This document shows positions 18,751 through 27,709 of a stretch of 53,770 bases of DNA, in pieces. The translations under genes were made by a program, and so were the position numbers. Source of the stretch: Gammaproteobacteria bacterium (GTDB taxonomy: Bacteria; Pseudomonadota; Gammaproteobacteria; Enterobacterales; Alteromonadaceae); NCBI GenBank assembly GCA_013373245.1, contig JABXID010000195.1, forward strand, positions 1-53,770. The letters run 5' to 3'. Within the stretch, counting starts at the first letter, position 1, and each line of letters opens with the position of its first letter. Below the pieces are notes generated by a model, which did not search any database, had not been told where the DNA came from, and was given only the letters and a program-made list of their open reading frames with translations.

Positions 18751-20472
18751 ATGCAAGACATTGATGACTGTCTAATTCAGCAAAATGATATTCATTTTAG
18801 AGAGCTGCTGACCGCCCTGCCGAATGTCTCCGTACAAGGTTATGACAAAAATCGCCGCGTTATATACTGGAATAAAGCGAGTGAACTGCTTTATGGCTTT
18901 TCTGAAGAAGAAGCTATGGGGCAACTGTTAGAAGATCTCATTATTCCCGACTTTATGCGTCAAGGCGTTATTGAAGCTCACTACGCTTGGTTGACTTCAG
19001 GCGAAGCAATTCCAGCTGATGAGCTCGAATTAAAAAACAAACAAGGCCAGCTAGTACCTGTTTATTCAAGCCATGTCATGCTTTATCAAAACACTGACTC
19101 GCCTGAAATGTATTGTGTAGACGTTGACTTATCAAGCCAACGTAAAAAAGAGAAACAAGTTGAGTTTTTAACACAATATGACAAACAAACAGGCTTACAC
19201 AACAAGGAAAGTCTATTTCAAACCGTAAAGATATTAGCTCACCAACCTAGGTCTGAGTTTGATTCTCGCGTCGCTATTTTCATTGGTATCGATGATCTAA
19301 CACAAATCAATAACGTTTATGGCTATGAACAGGGTGATAAAGTCATAGGTCAGTTGGTTTCTCGACTAAAACGTTGTATCGAACCTACTGATTTTATCGC
19401 TCGCTATAGTGGCGATGTATTTGTTTTATTGCTCACACTAAACGAACACTCTGATCAATTGGAACATACCATTGCAAGATTGCGCGAAGCGGGCAGGACA
19501 CCGTATCGACTTAAAAACGATTTAAAACAAGTGACTATGAGTGCTGGTATTGCTGTTGATGTATGTGATTCTGAACATGATACGGATTTATTAAAAAATG
19601 CTGAAACGGCAATGAATCACGCTAAAAACATGGGAAAAAATCAGTACCTGTTTTATCAGTCAGAATTCGACAATCAACTACAACGAAGTTATACGCTGTT
19701 ATCTTCGTTAACTTCCGCGCCAGAAAACGACGAGTTTTCATTAGTTTATCAACCGCAATTTAACCAATCAGGGCAAGTTGTGAGCTGTGAAGCGCTATTG
19801 CGGTGGTATCACCCTTTGCTAGGAAATATTTCACCCGCAGAGTTTATTCCGCTAGCTGAGAGTAAAAACAAAATAAAACTGATTGATCGTTGGGTGACAA
19901 AGGCGGCCATACTTCAGATAAAATATTGGTTACAACAAGGTTTAGACCCAGTTCCTGTGTTTATAAATGTGTCAGGACAAAGTCTATGTGACATCAGCTT
20001 TATTAACATGTTATCGAGTCAAGTCAACGAATCTGGCGTGCCATACTCTGCAATTGGCATCGAAATCACAGAATATGCGTTAATTTCCGAAAACGATATG
20101 TTAATTCAGCAAATTAAATGGTTACAAAATAGAGGGGTGTCGATTGCACTGGACGACTTTGGTACTGGATATTCATCGCTCAGTTATCTGACTCGCTTTC
20201 CTTTAAACTTTATAAAAATTGATAAGTCGTTTGTAACTAATGCGCCGGACAACCCACAAGACGCTGCCGTTATGAAAGCTATTTTTGCAATGTCTGATTC
20301 GCTGGATATGAAAGTAATATGTGAGGGTGTTGAAACTCAAAAACACTTAGAGTTTATAAAATCGCAATCTCGACATAGTTTATTGCAGGGCTATTTGTTT
20401 TCTAAACCTATTGCCCCAACTGAATTTGAAAACATGATTACAACATCAAATTCAGAAGACGTAATAAACTAA
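18751..20472 (+). CDS. PAS-GGDEF-EAL protein; degenerate GGDEF, probably active c-di-GMP phosphodiesterase
   Basis: The 573-residue cytoplasmic protein has a PAS domain (about 15-130), a GGDEF-like domain (about 150-300) and an EAL domain (about 320-560). The cyclase signature is degenerate, reading SGDVF (220-224) instead of GGDEF, so diguanylate cyclase activity is unlikely. The EAL domain keeps its catalytic set: EALLRW (Glu347), the Asn of INVSG, EITE, DDFGTGYSSL, the Lys of IKIDKSF, CEGVE, and the Gln of LQGYLFSKP. It should hydrolyse c-di-GMP, perhaps regulated by PAS and by GTP binding to the GGDEF-like part. GGAGTG precedes the ATG. It is inserted between rseC and lepA, normally adjacent, and its stop codon overlaps that of convergent rseC by 4 bases. 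Confidence 0.93.
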   Translation: MQDIDDCLIQQNDIHFRELLTALPNVSVQGYDKNRRVIYWNKASELLYGFSEEEAMGQLLEDLIIPDFMRQGVIEAHYAWLTSGEAIPADELELKNKQGQLVPVYSSHVMLYQNTDSPEMYCVDVDLSSQRKKEKQVEFLTQYDKQTGLHNKESLFQTVKILAHQPRSEFDSRVAIFIGIDDLTQINNVYGYEQGDKVIGQLVSRLKRCIEPTDFIARYSGDVFVLLLTLNEHSDQLEHTIARLREAGRTPYRLKNDLKQVTMSAGIAVDVCDSEHDTDLLKNAETAMNHAKNMGKNQYLFYQSEFDNQLQRSYTLLSSLTSAPENDEFSLVYQPQFNQSGQVVSCEALLRWYHPLLGNISPAEFIPLAESKNKIKLIDRWVTKAAILQIKYWLQQGLDPVPVFINVSGQSLCDISFINMLSSQVNESGVPYSAIGIEITEYALISENDMLIQQIKWLQNRGVSIALDDFGTGYSSLSYLTRFPLNFIKIDKSFVTNAPDNPQDAAVMKAIFAMSDSLDMKVICEGVETQKHLEFIKSQSRHSLLQGYLFSKPIAPTEFENMITTSNSEDVIN

Positions 20473-20936
20473 ACTGATTTAACTTCTATTGTTTGCGGTT
20501 TAATTGCCAGTAGTTGAATTTTGTATTTTTCGTTATCGGCTCGTTCGATAAAACGACGAGCCAATAAAAAACCAACAAATCCGCCTAGAAATGTAGCTAG
20601 GATCACCATAGGCTCGTTGACTTCAATGAAAGAACTGAGCCAAAACTGGGCCACTAGCGCCATTAAAATGGCTGTCAAGATAGGTAGTAAATATAGGTAA
20701 AAAGAACCGACTAAAACACTTTCTTCAGGAATACCTATTTCTACGGTATCACCAATATCAGCAGATAAAACGTTTTCAACTTCATTTATCACCGACTTAT
20801 CAGAAAATGCTTTGGCAATTGCACTGGTGCCACAATTCGATTTTGCAGCGCACGCATTACAACTCGATGTTACTGTGGTTTCAACCCAAATAAAGTCTTC
20901 CACCACTTTTACGACTGTGCCAGTTTCTTTGATCAT
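20469..20936 (-). CDS. rseC: Sigma-E factor regulatory protein RseC (SoxR-reducing system-like)
   Basis: This 155-residue inner-membrane protein belongs to the RseC/MucC family. It has an N-terminal Cys-rich cytoplasmic segment (CNACAAKSNCG) and two membrane helices (about residues 78-98 and 108-126). RseC influences the sigma-E response and also works with the Rsx/Rnf system in SoxR reduction and thiamine synthesis. It is the last gene of rpoE-rseA-rseB-rseC and follows rseB by 26 bases. Confidence 0.93.
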   Translation of the reverse strand: MIKETGTVVKVVEDFIWVETTVTSSCNACAAKSNCGTSAIAKAFSDKSVINEVENVLSADIGDTVEIGIPEESVLVGSFYLYLLPILTAILMALVAQFWLSSFIEVNEPMVILATFLGGFVGFLLARRFIERADNEKYKIQLLAIKPQTIEVKSV

Positions 20937-20962
20937 AAGGATATTTACACTAACGTTTTAAT

Positions 20963-21970
20963 TTATTTACGTTTGATATTGGTTGCAACTTTATAAGCTG
21001 TTTCGGCTGGAATCGCCCCAACCACAGTGACATCAAAACCATTGGCGTTGATCATAACAAAAGAGGTCGCGCCATCTTGCAACACAATTGGACTCTTAAA
21101 ACTTTCCAGTGGACGTTGGATATATACTGAAAATTCTACCAAACCATCACTGTACAAATAATAATCGGAAACTTCTCGCGAAATAGATACATGATGCCTA
21201 TCACTTTTTATCAACTCAAAGCCCTTCGGCAACCACCCCATCAGCCAATCGTTAGTGTCTTTATTAGACGCAATACCTATGAGAACTGGCTCAGGCAAAT
21301 CCAACTCAGATATTTTAATCATATCTGCGGTAGGCTCTGTGTATACCGATAAATGAGTCATCAACATTCGCTCGACCACTTCACCACTTTGATCCACGAA
21401 CTCAAGTCGCAAAGGCAAACCACTTTCACCATCAACCCATACCCAGTAATTAAACGTCGTATTGTCTCTAGATTCAATGCGAATAAGCTGAGCTGGTCGA
21501 CCTCCAATTTGATTTTTGCTGACTAATACAAATTGGTAACTATCTGCCAACACATCAATATCATGGTAAAACACAGGAGGAATAAAATTACGAATACTGC
21601 GCGCTTCTACGCTGTAAACTTGCTTATTGGCTTCAATAAATGAAACCGTTTTGCCCTTTCTAATTGTGGTAATGCCACCGCCGATAAGCGGCGCTATACT
21701 TTCCACTTCTTCGCCATTAATGACGCCATGCAACCATTTAAAAGACTCGGTTTTATTCGCTTTAGTGCTAATTACACCGGCATCGAAATGCAGTTTGGTT
21801 AATGCACGCTTTAGTTTAAACAGCCATTGCTCTGCTGTTTCATTTGACACCAAAGAAGCCGGTTGCACCACAGGCTTAACATCTTGCTCGATAGGCTGTT
21901 GCTCCTGGTTAGCTTGCCCAAACATAGAAACAAGCAACACAGCTGAACATAGAACTTGCGTTAATTTCAA
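20963..21970 (-). CDS. rseB: Sigma-E regulatory protein RseB
   Basis: RseB is the periplasmic partner of RseA; it binds RseA, protects it from DegS cleavage, and senses mislocalised lipopolysaccharide and lipoproteins. The 335-residue protein has a signal peptide (MKLTQVLCSAVLLVSMFGQAN) followed by the MucB/RseB N-terminal lipid-binding domain and a small C-terminal domain ending in the VTVVGAIPAETAYKVA segment. I place the start at the TTG at 21970: it has AAAGGG at good spacing and starts directly at the signal peptide. An in-frame TTG at 22000 would lie inside a terminator stem. Confidence 0.9.
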   Translation of the reverse strand: MKLTQVLCSAVLLVSMFGQANQEQQPIEQDVKPVVQPASLVSNETAEQWLFKLKRALTKLHFDAGVISTKANKTESFKWLHGVINGEEVESIAPLIGGGITTIRKGKTVSFIEANKQVYSVEARSIRNFIPPVFYHDIDVLADSYQFVLVSKNQIGGRPAQLIRIESRDNTTFNYWVWVDGESGLPLRLEFVDQSGEVVERMLMTHLSVYTEPTADMIKISELDLPEPVLIGIASNKDTNDWLMGWLPKGFELIKSDRHHVSISREVSDYYLYSDGLVEFSVYIQRPLESFKSPIVLQDGATSFVMINANGFDVTVVGAIPAETAYKVATNIKRK

Positions 21971-21983
21971 TGAGATACCCTTT

Positions 21984-22020
21984 AATAAAAACGCCCGCAA
22001 CTCTTATGAGATTACGGGCG
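21984..22020 (-). terminator. Intrinsic terminator/attenuator between rseA and rseB
   Basis: On the minus strand CGCCCG...CGGGCG closes a stem of about 12 pairs (one bulge, loop ATAA) followed directly by TTTTTATT. It starts about 43 bases after the rseA stop and ends about 13 bases before the rseB start. It has the form of a strong rho-independent terminator inside the sigma-E operon, so rseB-rseC transcription would require read-through or an internal promoter. Confidence 0.8.
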
Positions 22021-22063
22021 CTGCACTTTGTTCGATATAATAACTGACAGATTTGAATCTTGT

Positions 22064-22690
22064 CTAATCAATCACTTTATTTTCTTCTTTCTCTTTTTCC
22101 GCTTTGTCATCGGCAACACGTAGTTGTTGTTGATGATCAGAAATTAAAGAGTTAATACGTGATTGCGTCATTTGATTTGCGCTTTTTTGTGTTGCAGGTT
22201 TGTCAGCCGATAAACTCACCGGCGAAACACCACCAATTAACGGCGAAGTCATAATAGCTGGTGACACATCAACTTCTTCTTGCGGCGCCATGTTACTCAC
22301 GCCAACCACGGCAACCAATGCGACAGAAGCTGCAATAGCCATTTGCGACATACCGCGTCCGGTTGAAGTACCAGCAAACGACTTAACTTTATTTGCAACA
22401 CGTTTGGACCAACTTGGATGGCTAGCAATGGCCACAACTTCTGCTTGGGCTGCTTCACCTTCAACAGCGTCTTGCGATACAGATCGCAATGCAGCTTGAA
22501 TATTTGATGCAAAATTAGCTTCTGAAACCAGTTCTTGCTCTTGCCTTAACACATCACCAATTAAACTATAACGAGCAAAAGTGTCTATTTGTTCTGGCTG
22601 TTCCATCTGTGCGAGAGTCTGATCCAACTCTTTTGACATTACTTCATCATCCAGTAAAGCAGAAATAGATTCAAAATTCTTATTCGTCAT
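22064..22690 (-). CDS. rseA: Anti-sigma-E factor RseA
   Basis: RseA is the single-pass inner-membrane anti-sigma factor that sequesters RpoE until cut by DegS and RseP. The 208-residue protein has the N-terminal cytoplasmic anti-sigma domain (ISALLDDEV, then FARYSLIGDVLR) and a membrane helix around MAIAASVALVAVVGVSNM (about 117-135). A periplasmic tail rich in Gln, Lys and Glu follows. It lies 121 bases after rpoE; that gap includes a small TGTAGG/CCTACA hairpin (22782-22799). Confidence 0.93.
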   Translation of the reverse strand: MTNKNFESISALLDDEVMSKELDQTLAQMEQPEQIDTFARYSLIGDVLRQEQELVSEANFASNIQAALRSVSQDAVEGEAAQAEVVAIASHPSWSKRVANKVKSFAGTSTGRGMSQMAIAASVALVAVVGVSNMAPQEEVDVSPAIMTSPLIGGVSPVSLSADKPATQKSANQMTQSRINSLISDHQQQLRVADDKAEKEKEENKVID

Positions 22691-22811
22691 AAACTGACAA
22701 GCTCCAACTTAACGTTAACTCTTTCGAGTCATATAACTACCTTAAATTATTGATCTAAGGTAACAACTATTTTGTACATTTTGTAGGCTAAAACCTACAT
22801 TTTGCTCACTT

Positions 22812-23393
22812 TTATCTATTTTCTAAAAGTGGCCGTAATTTAGCATCGATTGCGTCTCGAGCTCTGAAGATTCTTGAACGAACTGTACCAATTGGACACC
22901 CCATTGCTGACGAGATCTCTTCGTAACTCATGCCATCGATTTCTCTTAATTGAATCGCAACCTTTAACTCTTCTGGTAACTGTTCAATCGTATCGAAGAT
23001 AACTGTTTTTATTTCTTCGGTAAGCGCTAATCGCTCAGGCGATGCATTTTCTTTCAACGACTCACTGGTTTCAAAAAACTCAGTTTCTTCGGCATCAACA
23101 TCAACCGTTGCTGGTTTTCTGCCTCTCGCCATCAAATAGTTTTTAGCACTGTTAACTGCGATTCGATACAACCATGTGTAAAACGCAGCTTCACCTCTAA
23201 AATTCGGTAATGCGGTATACGCCTTGATGAATGCATCTTGCGCTACATCTTGCACATCACCATTATGTCCTAAATAACGCGACACCAAACTAACAATACG
23301 GCTTTGATATTTTCGAACCAATAAATCAAAAGCTTGTTTGTCACCAGCTTGCGCTTTTCGAACTAATCCTAAATCTTTTTTCTGCTCGCTCAT
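22812..23393 (-). CDS. rpoE: RNA polymerase sigma factor RpoE (sigma-E)
   Basis: RpoE is the ECF sigma factor of the envelope stress response. The 193 residues show region 2 (FDLLVRKYQSRIVSLVSRYL, DVAQDAFIKAYTALPNFRG, FYTWLYRIAVNSAKNYL) and region 4 (QLPEELKVAIQLREIDGMSYEEISSAMGCPIGTVRSRIFRAR). It is followed by rseA-rseB-rseC and divergent from nadB, the classical gammaproteobacterial arrangement. A sigma-E type promoter is visible upstream, implying autoregulation. Confidence 0.98.
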   Translation of the reverse strand: MSEQKKDLGLVRKAQAGDKQAFDLLVRKYQSRIVSLVSRYLGHNGDVQDVAQDAFIKAYTALPNFRGEAAFYTWLYRIAVNSAKNYLMARGRKPATVDVDAEETEFFETSESLKENASPERLALTEEIKTVIFDTIEQLPEELKVAIQLREIDGMSYEEISSAMGCPIGTVRSRIFRARDAIDAKLRPLLENR

Positions 23394-23480
23394 TCGAGCC
23401 TGTACTCCTGAACCATGTAGATGACGAACCTACTACTTACACGTCACTTTCTTTCGCATCCAGAATGTCATCTGCTGTCG

Positions 23481-23510
23481 TTATGACCTTAGAAGTATTA
23501 AAAAGTTCTT
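23481..23510 (-). promoter_or_regulatory. Candidate sigma-E autoregulatory promoter of rpoE
   Basis: On the minus strand, AAGAACTT is followed after 16 bases by TCATAA. This fits the sigma-E pattern GGAACTT-N16-TCTRA with one -10 and one -35 mismatch. It lies about 90 bases upstream of the rpoE start, where the autoregulated promoter is found in relatives. Confidence 0.65.
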
Positions 23511-23560
23511 ATTTATTTTAATTTTTTTTAAAATAACCATGAATGCTTCATAATACCAAC

Positions 23561-23580
23561 TTAATACTAGTGCGTATTAA
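23561..23580. promoter_or_regulatory. 20-bp palindrome upstream of nadB
   Basis: TTAATAC and GTATTAA form a perfect inverted repeat separated by six bases (TAGTGC), about 55 bases before the nadB start. It looks like a dimeric repressor site. It does not match the NadR box of enterics as I recall it; the cognate regulator is unknown. Confidence 0.35.
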
Positions 23581-23634
23581 TCTTATTAAAGCACATTTAA
23601 AGAATTAACATATTGATTTTAAGGTTTTTATTTC

Positions 23635-25242
23635 ATGAGTGATGATTATTTCCACCAAACCGATTGTTTGATTATTGGCAGCGGTGCGGCGGGTCTCACA
23701 TTGGCGCTGAGCATTGCAGATAAAGCGCAAGTCATTATTTTAAGTAAATCCGCCTTAAAAGAAGGTTCAACTTTATACGCTCAAGGCGGTATAGCTGCGG
23801 TATTTGATGAAAACGACAGTATTGAGTCTCACGTACAAGACACCTTAATTGCTGGAGCCTACTTATGTGATGAAGACGCCGTAAGACATACAGCAAGCAA
23901 TGCCAGAAGCTCAATGCAATGGCTTATTAATCAAGGTGTGCCTTTTGATCAAATTACAGAAGGCGATGGCACGCAACGTTTCCACTTAACAAAAGAAGGT
24001 GGGCATAGTCACAGACGCATATTGCATGCTGCGGATGCGACAGGCAAAGCGGTGCAAACAACCTTACTCGACAAAGTAAAAGCCCACCCAAACATTCGAC
24101 TTTTTGAACGCTTCAACGCACTTGACCTAGTTACCGGTGATAAACTGAATGACACGTCAAAACAGGTTCATGGCGCTTATGTTTGGAATAGAAGCCTAGA
24201 ACAAGTAGAAGTCATCCGAGCTAAATTTGTTGCATTAGCAACCGGCGGCGCAAGTAAAGTTTACCAATACACTTCCAACCCAGATATCGCCAGTGGCGAT
24301 GGAATAGCAATGGCATGGCGAGCGGGTTGTCGCGTCGCTAATATGGAATTTAATCAATTTCACCCCACCAGTTTGTATCACGAAAAGGCGCAAAACTTTT
24401 TAATTACTGAAGCGATGCGTGGCGAAGGAGCTTATTTAAGACGACCTGACGGCTCTCGTTTTATGCAAGACTTTGATGAGCGCGGTGAACTGGCTCCGCG
24501 TGATGTCGTCGCTCGAGCCATAGATTTCGAAATGAAACGATTGGGCGCAGATTGTATGTTCCTCGACATAACCCATAAAGACGAACAATTTGTTATCGAC
24601 CACTTTCCAACCATTTATGCCAAGTGTTTAAAAGTTGGTATCGACATTACCAAAGAGCAAATTCCGGTTGTGCCGGCTGCTCACTATACCTGCGGCGGCG
24701 TAATGACCGATTTAGCAGGCAATACCGACATCGATAACTTATTTGCCATTGGAGAAGTTGCATATACTGGGCTGCACGGAGCGAACCGTATGGCCAGCAA
24801 TAGTTTGTTAGAGTGCATTGTATTCGCACAAGGTGCAGCTGAGCGAATTTTGCAAAGACTCGAAGCCGCTCCTGAACCATTACCGATCCCAAAGTGGGAT
24901 GAGAGCAAAGTAACCACTTCTGAAGAAAATGTAATTATCAGCCACACTTGGCATGAATTAAGGCTAATTATGTGGGATTACGTCGGTATTGTGCGTTCAA
25001 ACCGACGCCTTAACAAAGCGCAAAAACGCATAGGGTTAATTAAGCAAGAAGTCGATGAGTTTTATGCCGATTTCCGAGTCAGCAATAACTTGTTGGAACT
25101 TCGCAATTTAGCACAAGTTGCAGAGTTAATTGTCGCATCCGCGATAGACCGGACGGAAAGTCGCGGATTGCATTTTAATAAAGATTACCCAGAAACTTTA
25201 CCAAGTTCATCCGCCACCATTCTGACTCCAGGTACCAACTAA
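23635..25242 (+). CDS. nadB: L-aspartate oxidase NadB
   Basis: NadB oxidises L-aspartate to iminoaspartate with FAD, the first step of de novo NAD synthesis. The 535-residue flavoprotein has the N-terminal dinucleotide motif [17 protein letters not shown]. The FAD/substrate blocks [24 protein letters not shown] and [11 protein letters not shown] follow, with [26 protein letters not shown] and a C-terminal helical domain. The quinolinate pathway is continued by nadC at 46,843 in this window; nadA is not here. It is divergent from rpoE, as in E. coli. Confidence 0.97.
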   Translation: MSDDYFHQTDCLIIGSGAAGLTLALSIADKAQVIILSKSALKEGSTLYAQGGIAAVFDENDSIESHVQDTLIAGAYLCDEDAVRHTASNARSSMQWLINQGVPFDQITEGDGTQRFHLTKEGGHSHRRILHAADATGKAVQTTLLDKVKAHPNIRLFERFNALDLVTGDKLNDTSKQVHGAYVWNRSLEQVEVIRAKFVALATGGASKVYQYTSNPDIASGDGIAMAWRAGCRVANMEFNQFHPTSLYHEKAQNFLITEAMRGEGAYLRRPDGSRFMQDFDERGELAPRDVVARAIDFEMKRLGADCMFLDITHKDEQFVIDHFPTIYAKCLKVGIDITKEQIPVVPAAHYTCGGVMTDLAGNTDIDNLFAIGEVAYTGLHGANRMASNSLLECIVFAQGAAERILQRLEAAPEPLPIPKWDESKVTTSEENVIISHTWHELRLIMWDYVGIVRSNRRLNKAQKRIGLIKQEVDEFYADFRVSNNLLELRNLAQVAELIVASAIDRTESRGLHFNKDYPETLPSSSATILTPGTN

Positions 25243-25270
25243 CAGCGCAGCCTTTGATTAGAATTGAGAA

Positions 25271-25717
25271 TTAAGCGTCATCTGATAATGACGCTAATGG
25301 CAAAATAATGCGCCGTAAACGGCGGTTATCAGTATTGCTCAGTTGATCTGCAAATATCACTCTCTTAACAACTGCTCCTGTTAATACATTGCGAGAGACC
25401 AGACGAAAAACACCCGCTAAATAAAAGCTGTGTTGGTCTAACTCTTCATTACAATGCTCAAACTCTAACATTCCATTCTGATATACATGTAAAATTGTCA
25501 CAGTGTCATCACTAGCCGCGATCAATTCAGCTCGCACCCAATATATTAACCAAATAATGAAACACAAATAAAAGCAGGCCCAAACAATACTGGGCAAACT
25601 ATAAGGCCAAGAGTAAGTTACAAATAGACATAACGAGGAAAGTAAAACCTGATAAATAACACGATACAACGACGCGTTAACTATCTGGATTCTGTAATAA
25701 GTTTGAGTTTGTTCCAT
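25271..25717 (-). CDS. YgfX/CptA-like membrane protein
   Basis: The 148-residue protein has two closely spaced membrane helices (about residues 18-36 and 42-60) and a C-terminal soluble part ending in the RRLRRIILPLASL segment. Size, topology and its position directly after sdhE match YgfX (CptA), an inner-membrane partner of SdhE that has been reported as a toxin acting on FtsZ/MreB and also linked to flavinylation and pigment phenotypes. The assignment rests mainly on context and topology, as sequence conservation is low. Confidence 0.7.
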   Translation of the reverse strand: MEQTQTYYRIQIVNASLYRVIYQVLLSSLCLFVTYSWPYSLPSIVWACFYLCFIIWLIYWVRAELIAASDDTVTILHVYQNGMLEFEHCNEELDQHSFYLAGVFRLVSRNVLTGAVVKRVIFADQLSNTDNRRLRRIILPLASLSDDA

Positions 25718-25799
25718 ACGCTAATTCCATTTAGCATAGCTTCTAGTGTTATTCAGCGTAGAACAGTTTTATGAAATAAGCAGTATAAAACTTTTCCTA

Positions 25800-26108
25800 C
25801 TAGGAGACTCTCACTCGATTTAAAATGGTTGCCACCATGTCTGCCAGCTCTGGGTCTTCACATTCTTTGTGCCCCATAAACCAAGCAAATAAGTCCGGAT
25901 CTTCACAAGTTAATAATCGTTGAAACGCAGCTTTTCGCTCATTCGACAACGCATCATAAGCCTCATCGACAAATGGCTCCAGCAACACATCTAATTCCAA
26001 CATACCACGACGACACGCCCACTTTAATTTTGGCTTAGAGTCGAGTTGAAATTTTTTGCCCGATAAATCTACGTAAACCACATCGCTGTTCGATTTTTTT
26101 TGGTCCAT
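25800..26108 (-). CDS. sdhE: FAD assembly factor SdhE
   Basis: SdhE (YgfY, DUF339) assists covalent attachment of FAD to succinate dehydrogenase SdhA and fumarate reductase. The family core WACRRGMLELDVLLEPF contains the conserved RGxxE-type motif, and CEDPDLFAWFMG follows. The 102 residues include a ~20-residue N-terminal extension. It is followed by the YgfX-like gene at 82 bases and is divergent from ygfZ, a conserved gammaproteobacterial arrangement. Confidence 0.93.
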   Translation of the reverse strand: MDQKKSNSDVVYVDLSGKKFQLDSKPKLKWACRRGMLELDVLLEPFVDEAYDALSNERKAAFQRLLTCEDPDLFAWFMGHKECEDPELADMVATILNRVRVS

Positions 26109-26306
26109 TCTGCGTAATCACTTGTAAAAAATTGATGGTTAAATAAGGCGCTAAGGATATCAATGCACGCCCAAAATAGAAAGTGGATAACCCGCGCACT
26201 TTTAGCTTTTAATAAATTAAACATACACACACATTGTACTCTCCAATATCATCCCCATTAACAACAGTGTTTTGAAGTTTTCCAAAAAAGCTAATGCGGA
26301 GTTTCT

Positions 26307-27155
26307 ATGTCTGAACAATCTTTATCTATTTTACCTGAGTTCAGTGTTATCAAATTATCAGGCCAAGATGCCTATTCATTTTTGCAAGGGCAAGTTACTT
26401 GTGATGTAAATAAGCTTAAAGAACAAGCTTTTTTACCCGGTTGTCATTGCAACGCAAAGGGTAAAATGTGGTCAACTTTCATTGCCCTTCCGCAGAACGA
26501 TGACATTTTATTATTACTCACAAAAGAAAGCGCGGAAGTGTCTTTAGCCGAATTGAACAAATACGGCGTTTTTGCCAAAGTCGACATTACTGACGATAGC
26601 GATAATTGGTCAGTTTACGGTGCAGCGTCAAAAGAGTTAAATACACTTGCCTCCGCAGATTATATCATTGAACTTACCACAGAACATGTATTAGCTCTTT
26701 CGAGTGAAGCCATTTCTGATGCTTCTCAAGACAACAACAGTTGGTGGCAGCGCGAAATTCTAAGCGGTCGAGCTCACTTATTTGCAACTACCGCTGGGGA
26801 ATACGTTCCACAAATGCTTAATTTACAAGCGCTGGACTACATCTCATTTAATAAAGGTTGTTATATGGGACAAGAAATGGTTGCTCGTATGCGCTATTTA
26901 GGTAAAAACAAACGCGCACTTTATCTAGCACAAACAGATCAAGACCTTGATATTACAGTTGGTACCGACGTTGCCTTGGAAATCAACGGCAATAAACGTA
27001 ATATAGGTAAAGTTATTCAATCTCGGGCCGCCAAAGGTAAAACTGTATTGCAACTTGTATTGCCAAAAGACACTGAATTGTCCGAGAAAATTTATTTGGA
27101 TGCAGAACAAGACATTGAACTCTCATTGCTTGAGTTGCCATACGCTCTAGACTAA
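26307..27155 (+). CDS. ygfZ: Folate-binding Fe-S/tRNA-modification factor YgfZ
   Basis: YgfZ is a GcvT-like folate-binding protein needed for full activity of some Fe-S enzymes, including the tRNA-modifying MiaB. The family signature K-G-C-Y-x-G-Q-E is present as NKGCYMGQEMVARMRYLGKNKR, with the reactive Cys. The N-terminal FLQGQVTCDVN and GCHCNAKGKM blocks also match. Length (282) is slightly below the E. coli protein. GCGGAG precedes the ATG. Confidence 0.95.
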   Translation: MSEQSLSILPEFSVIKLSGQDAYSFLQGQVTCDVNKLKEQAFLPGCHCNAKGKMWSTFIALPQNDDILLLLTKESAEVSLAELNKYGVFAKVDITDDSDNWSVYGAASKELNTLASADYIIELTTEHVLALSSEAISDASQDNNSWWQREILSGRAHLFATTAGEYVPQMLNLQALDYISFNKGCYMGQEMVARMRYLGKNKRALYLAQTDQDLDITVGTDVALEINGNKRNIGKVIQSRAAKGKTVLQLVLPKDTELSEKIYLDAEQDIELSLLELPYALD

Positions 27156-27165
27156 AAGGTAAAAA

Positions 27166-27651
27166 ATGAAAATTGAAAATAACGCTGTCGTTAAAATGCA
27201 CTATTCAGTATTAGATAAAGAAGGTAACTTAATTGACAGCTCTTATAACGGCGAGCCACTAGAGTTTATCCAAGGATCTAAGTATTTAATCGAAGGTCTT
27301 GAAAATGCTTTATTAGGTCTGGAGCCTGGTGCAACTGCAGAAATCGACGTAGCGGCAGACGATGCCTATGGTCCACGTATTGACGGCTTAGTCCAACAAG
27401 TTGGGCTTGAAATGTTCGCCGACTTTGACGTTGAAGTGGGTATGCAATTAAGAGCAACAACCGATGATGGTGAGCAAACTGTTATCGTCATCGAAAAAAC
27501 TGACGAATACGTGATTGTTGATGGCAACCATCCACTCGCTGGTAGCGATTTAAAATTTGATGTGGAAGTGTTGGAAGTTCGTCCAGCGACAGCCGATGAA
27601 ATTGCACACGGCCACGTGCACTCGGAAGGTGGCTGCGGGCACACGCATTAA
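27166..27651 (+). CDS. FKBP-type peptidyl-prolyl isomerase, SlyD-like
   Basis: This 161-residue protein has the FKBP fold with an inserted IF domain: VVKMHYSVLDKEGNLIDSS opens it and EPLEFIQGSKYLIEGLENALLGLEPGATAEI follows. The short tail HGHVHSEGGCGHTH is His/Cys-rich and could bind Ni or Zn, as in SlyD, though it is much shorter than the enteric tail. It probably acts as a cytoplasmic chaperone and prolyl isomerase. It starts 10 bases after ygfZ, so co-transcription is likely. Confidence 0.92.
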   Translation: MKIENNAVVKMHYSVLDKEGNLIDSSYNGEPLEFIQGSKYLIEGLENALLGLEPGATAEIDVAADDAYGPRIDGLVQQVGLEMFADFDVEVGMQLRATTDDGEQTVIVIEKTDEYVIVDGNHPLAGSDLKFDVEVLEVRPATADEIAHGHVHSEGGCGHTH

Positions 27652-27709
27652 TACCTAGCCGCCATAAGTGCGGAATTGAATTAACAATGTAATTTGGAAA
27701 GAGTTGTAT

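Noticed and set aside
22782-22799. TGTAGG/CCTACA hairpin between rpoE and rseA as a terminator
   Set aside because: The stem has six pairs and lacks a T tract; it may be a minor mRNA structure only.
26163-26261. 32-codon frame starting MHAQNRKWIT between sdhE and ygfZ
   Set aside because: AAGGA precedes the ATG, but the product has no recognisable features and the region is needed for divergent promoters.
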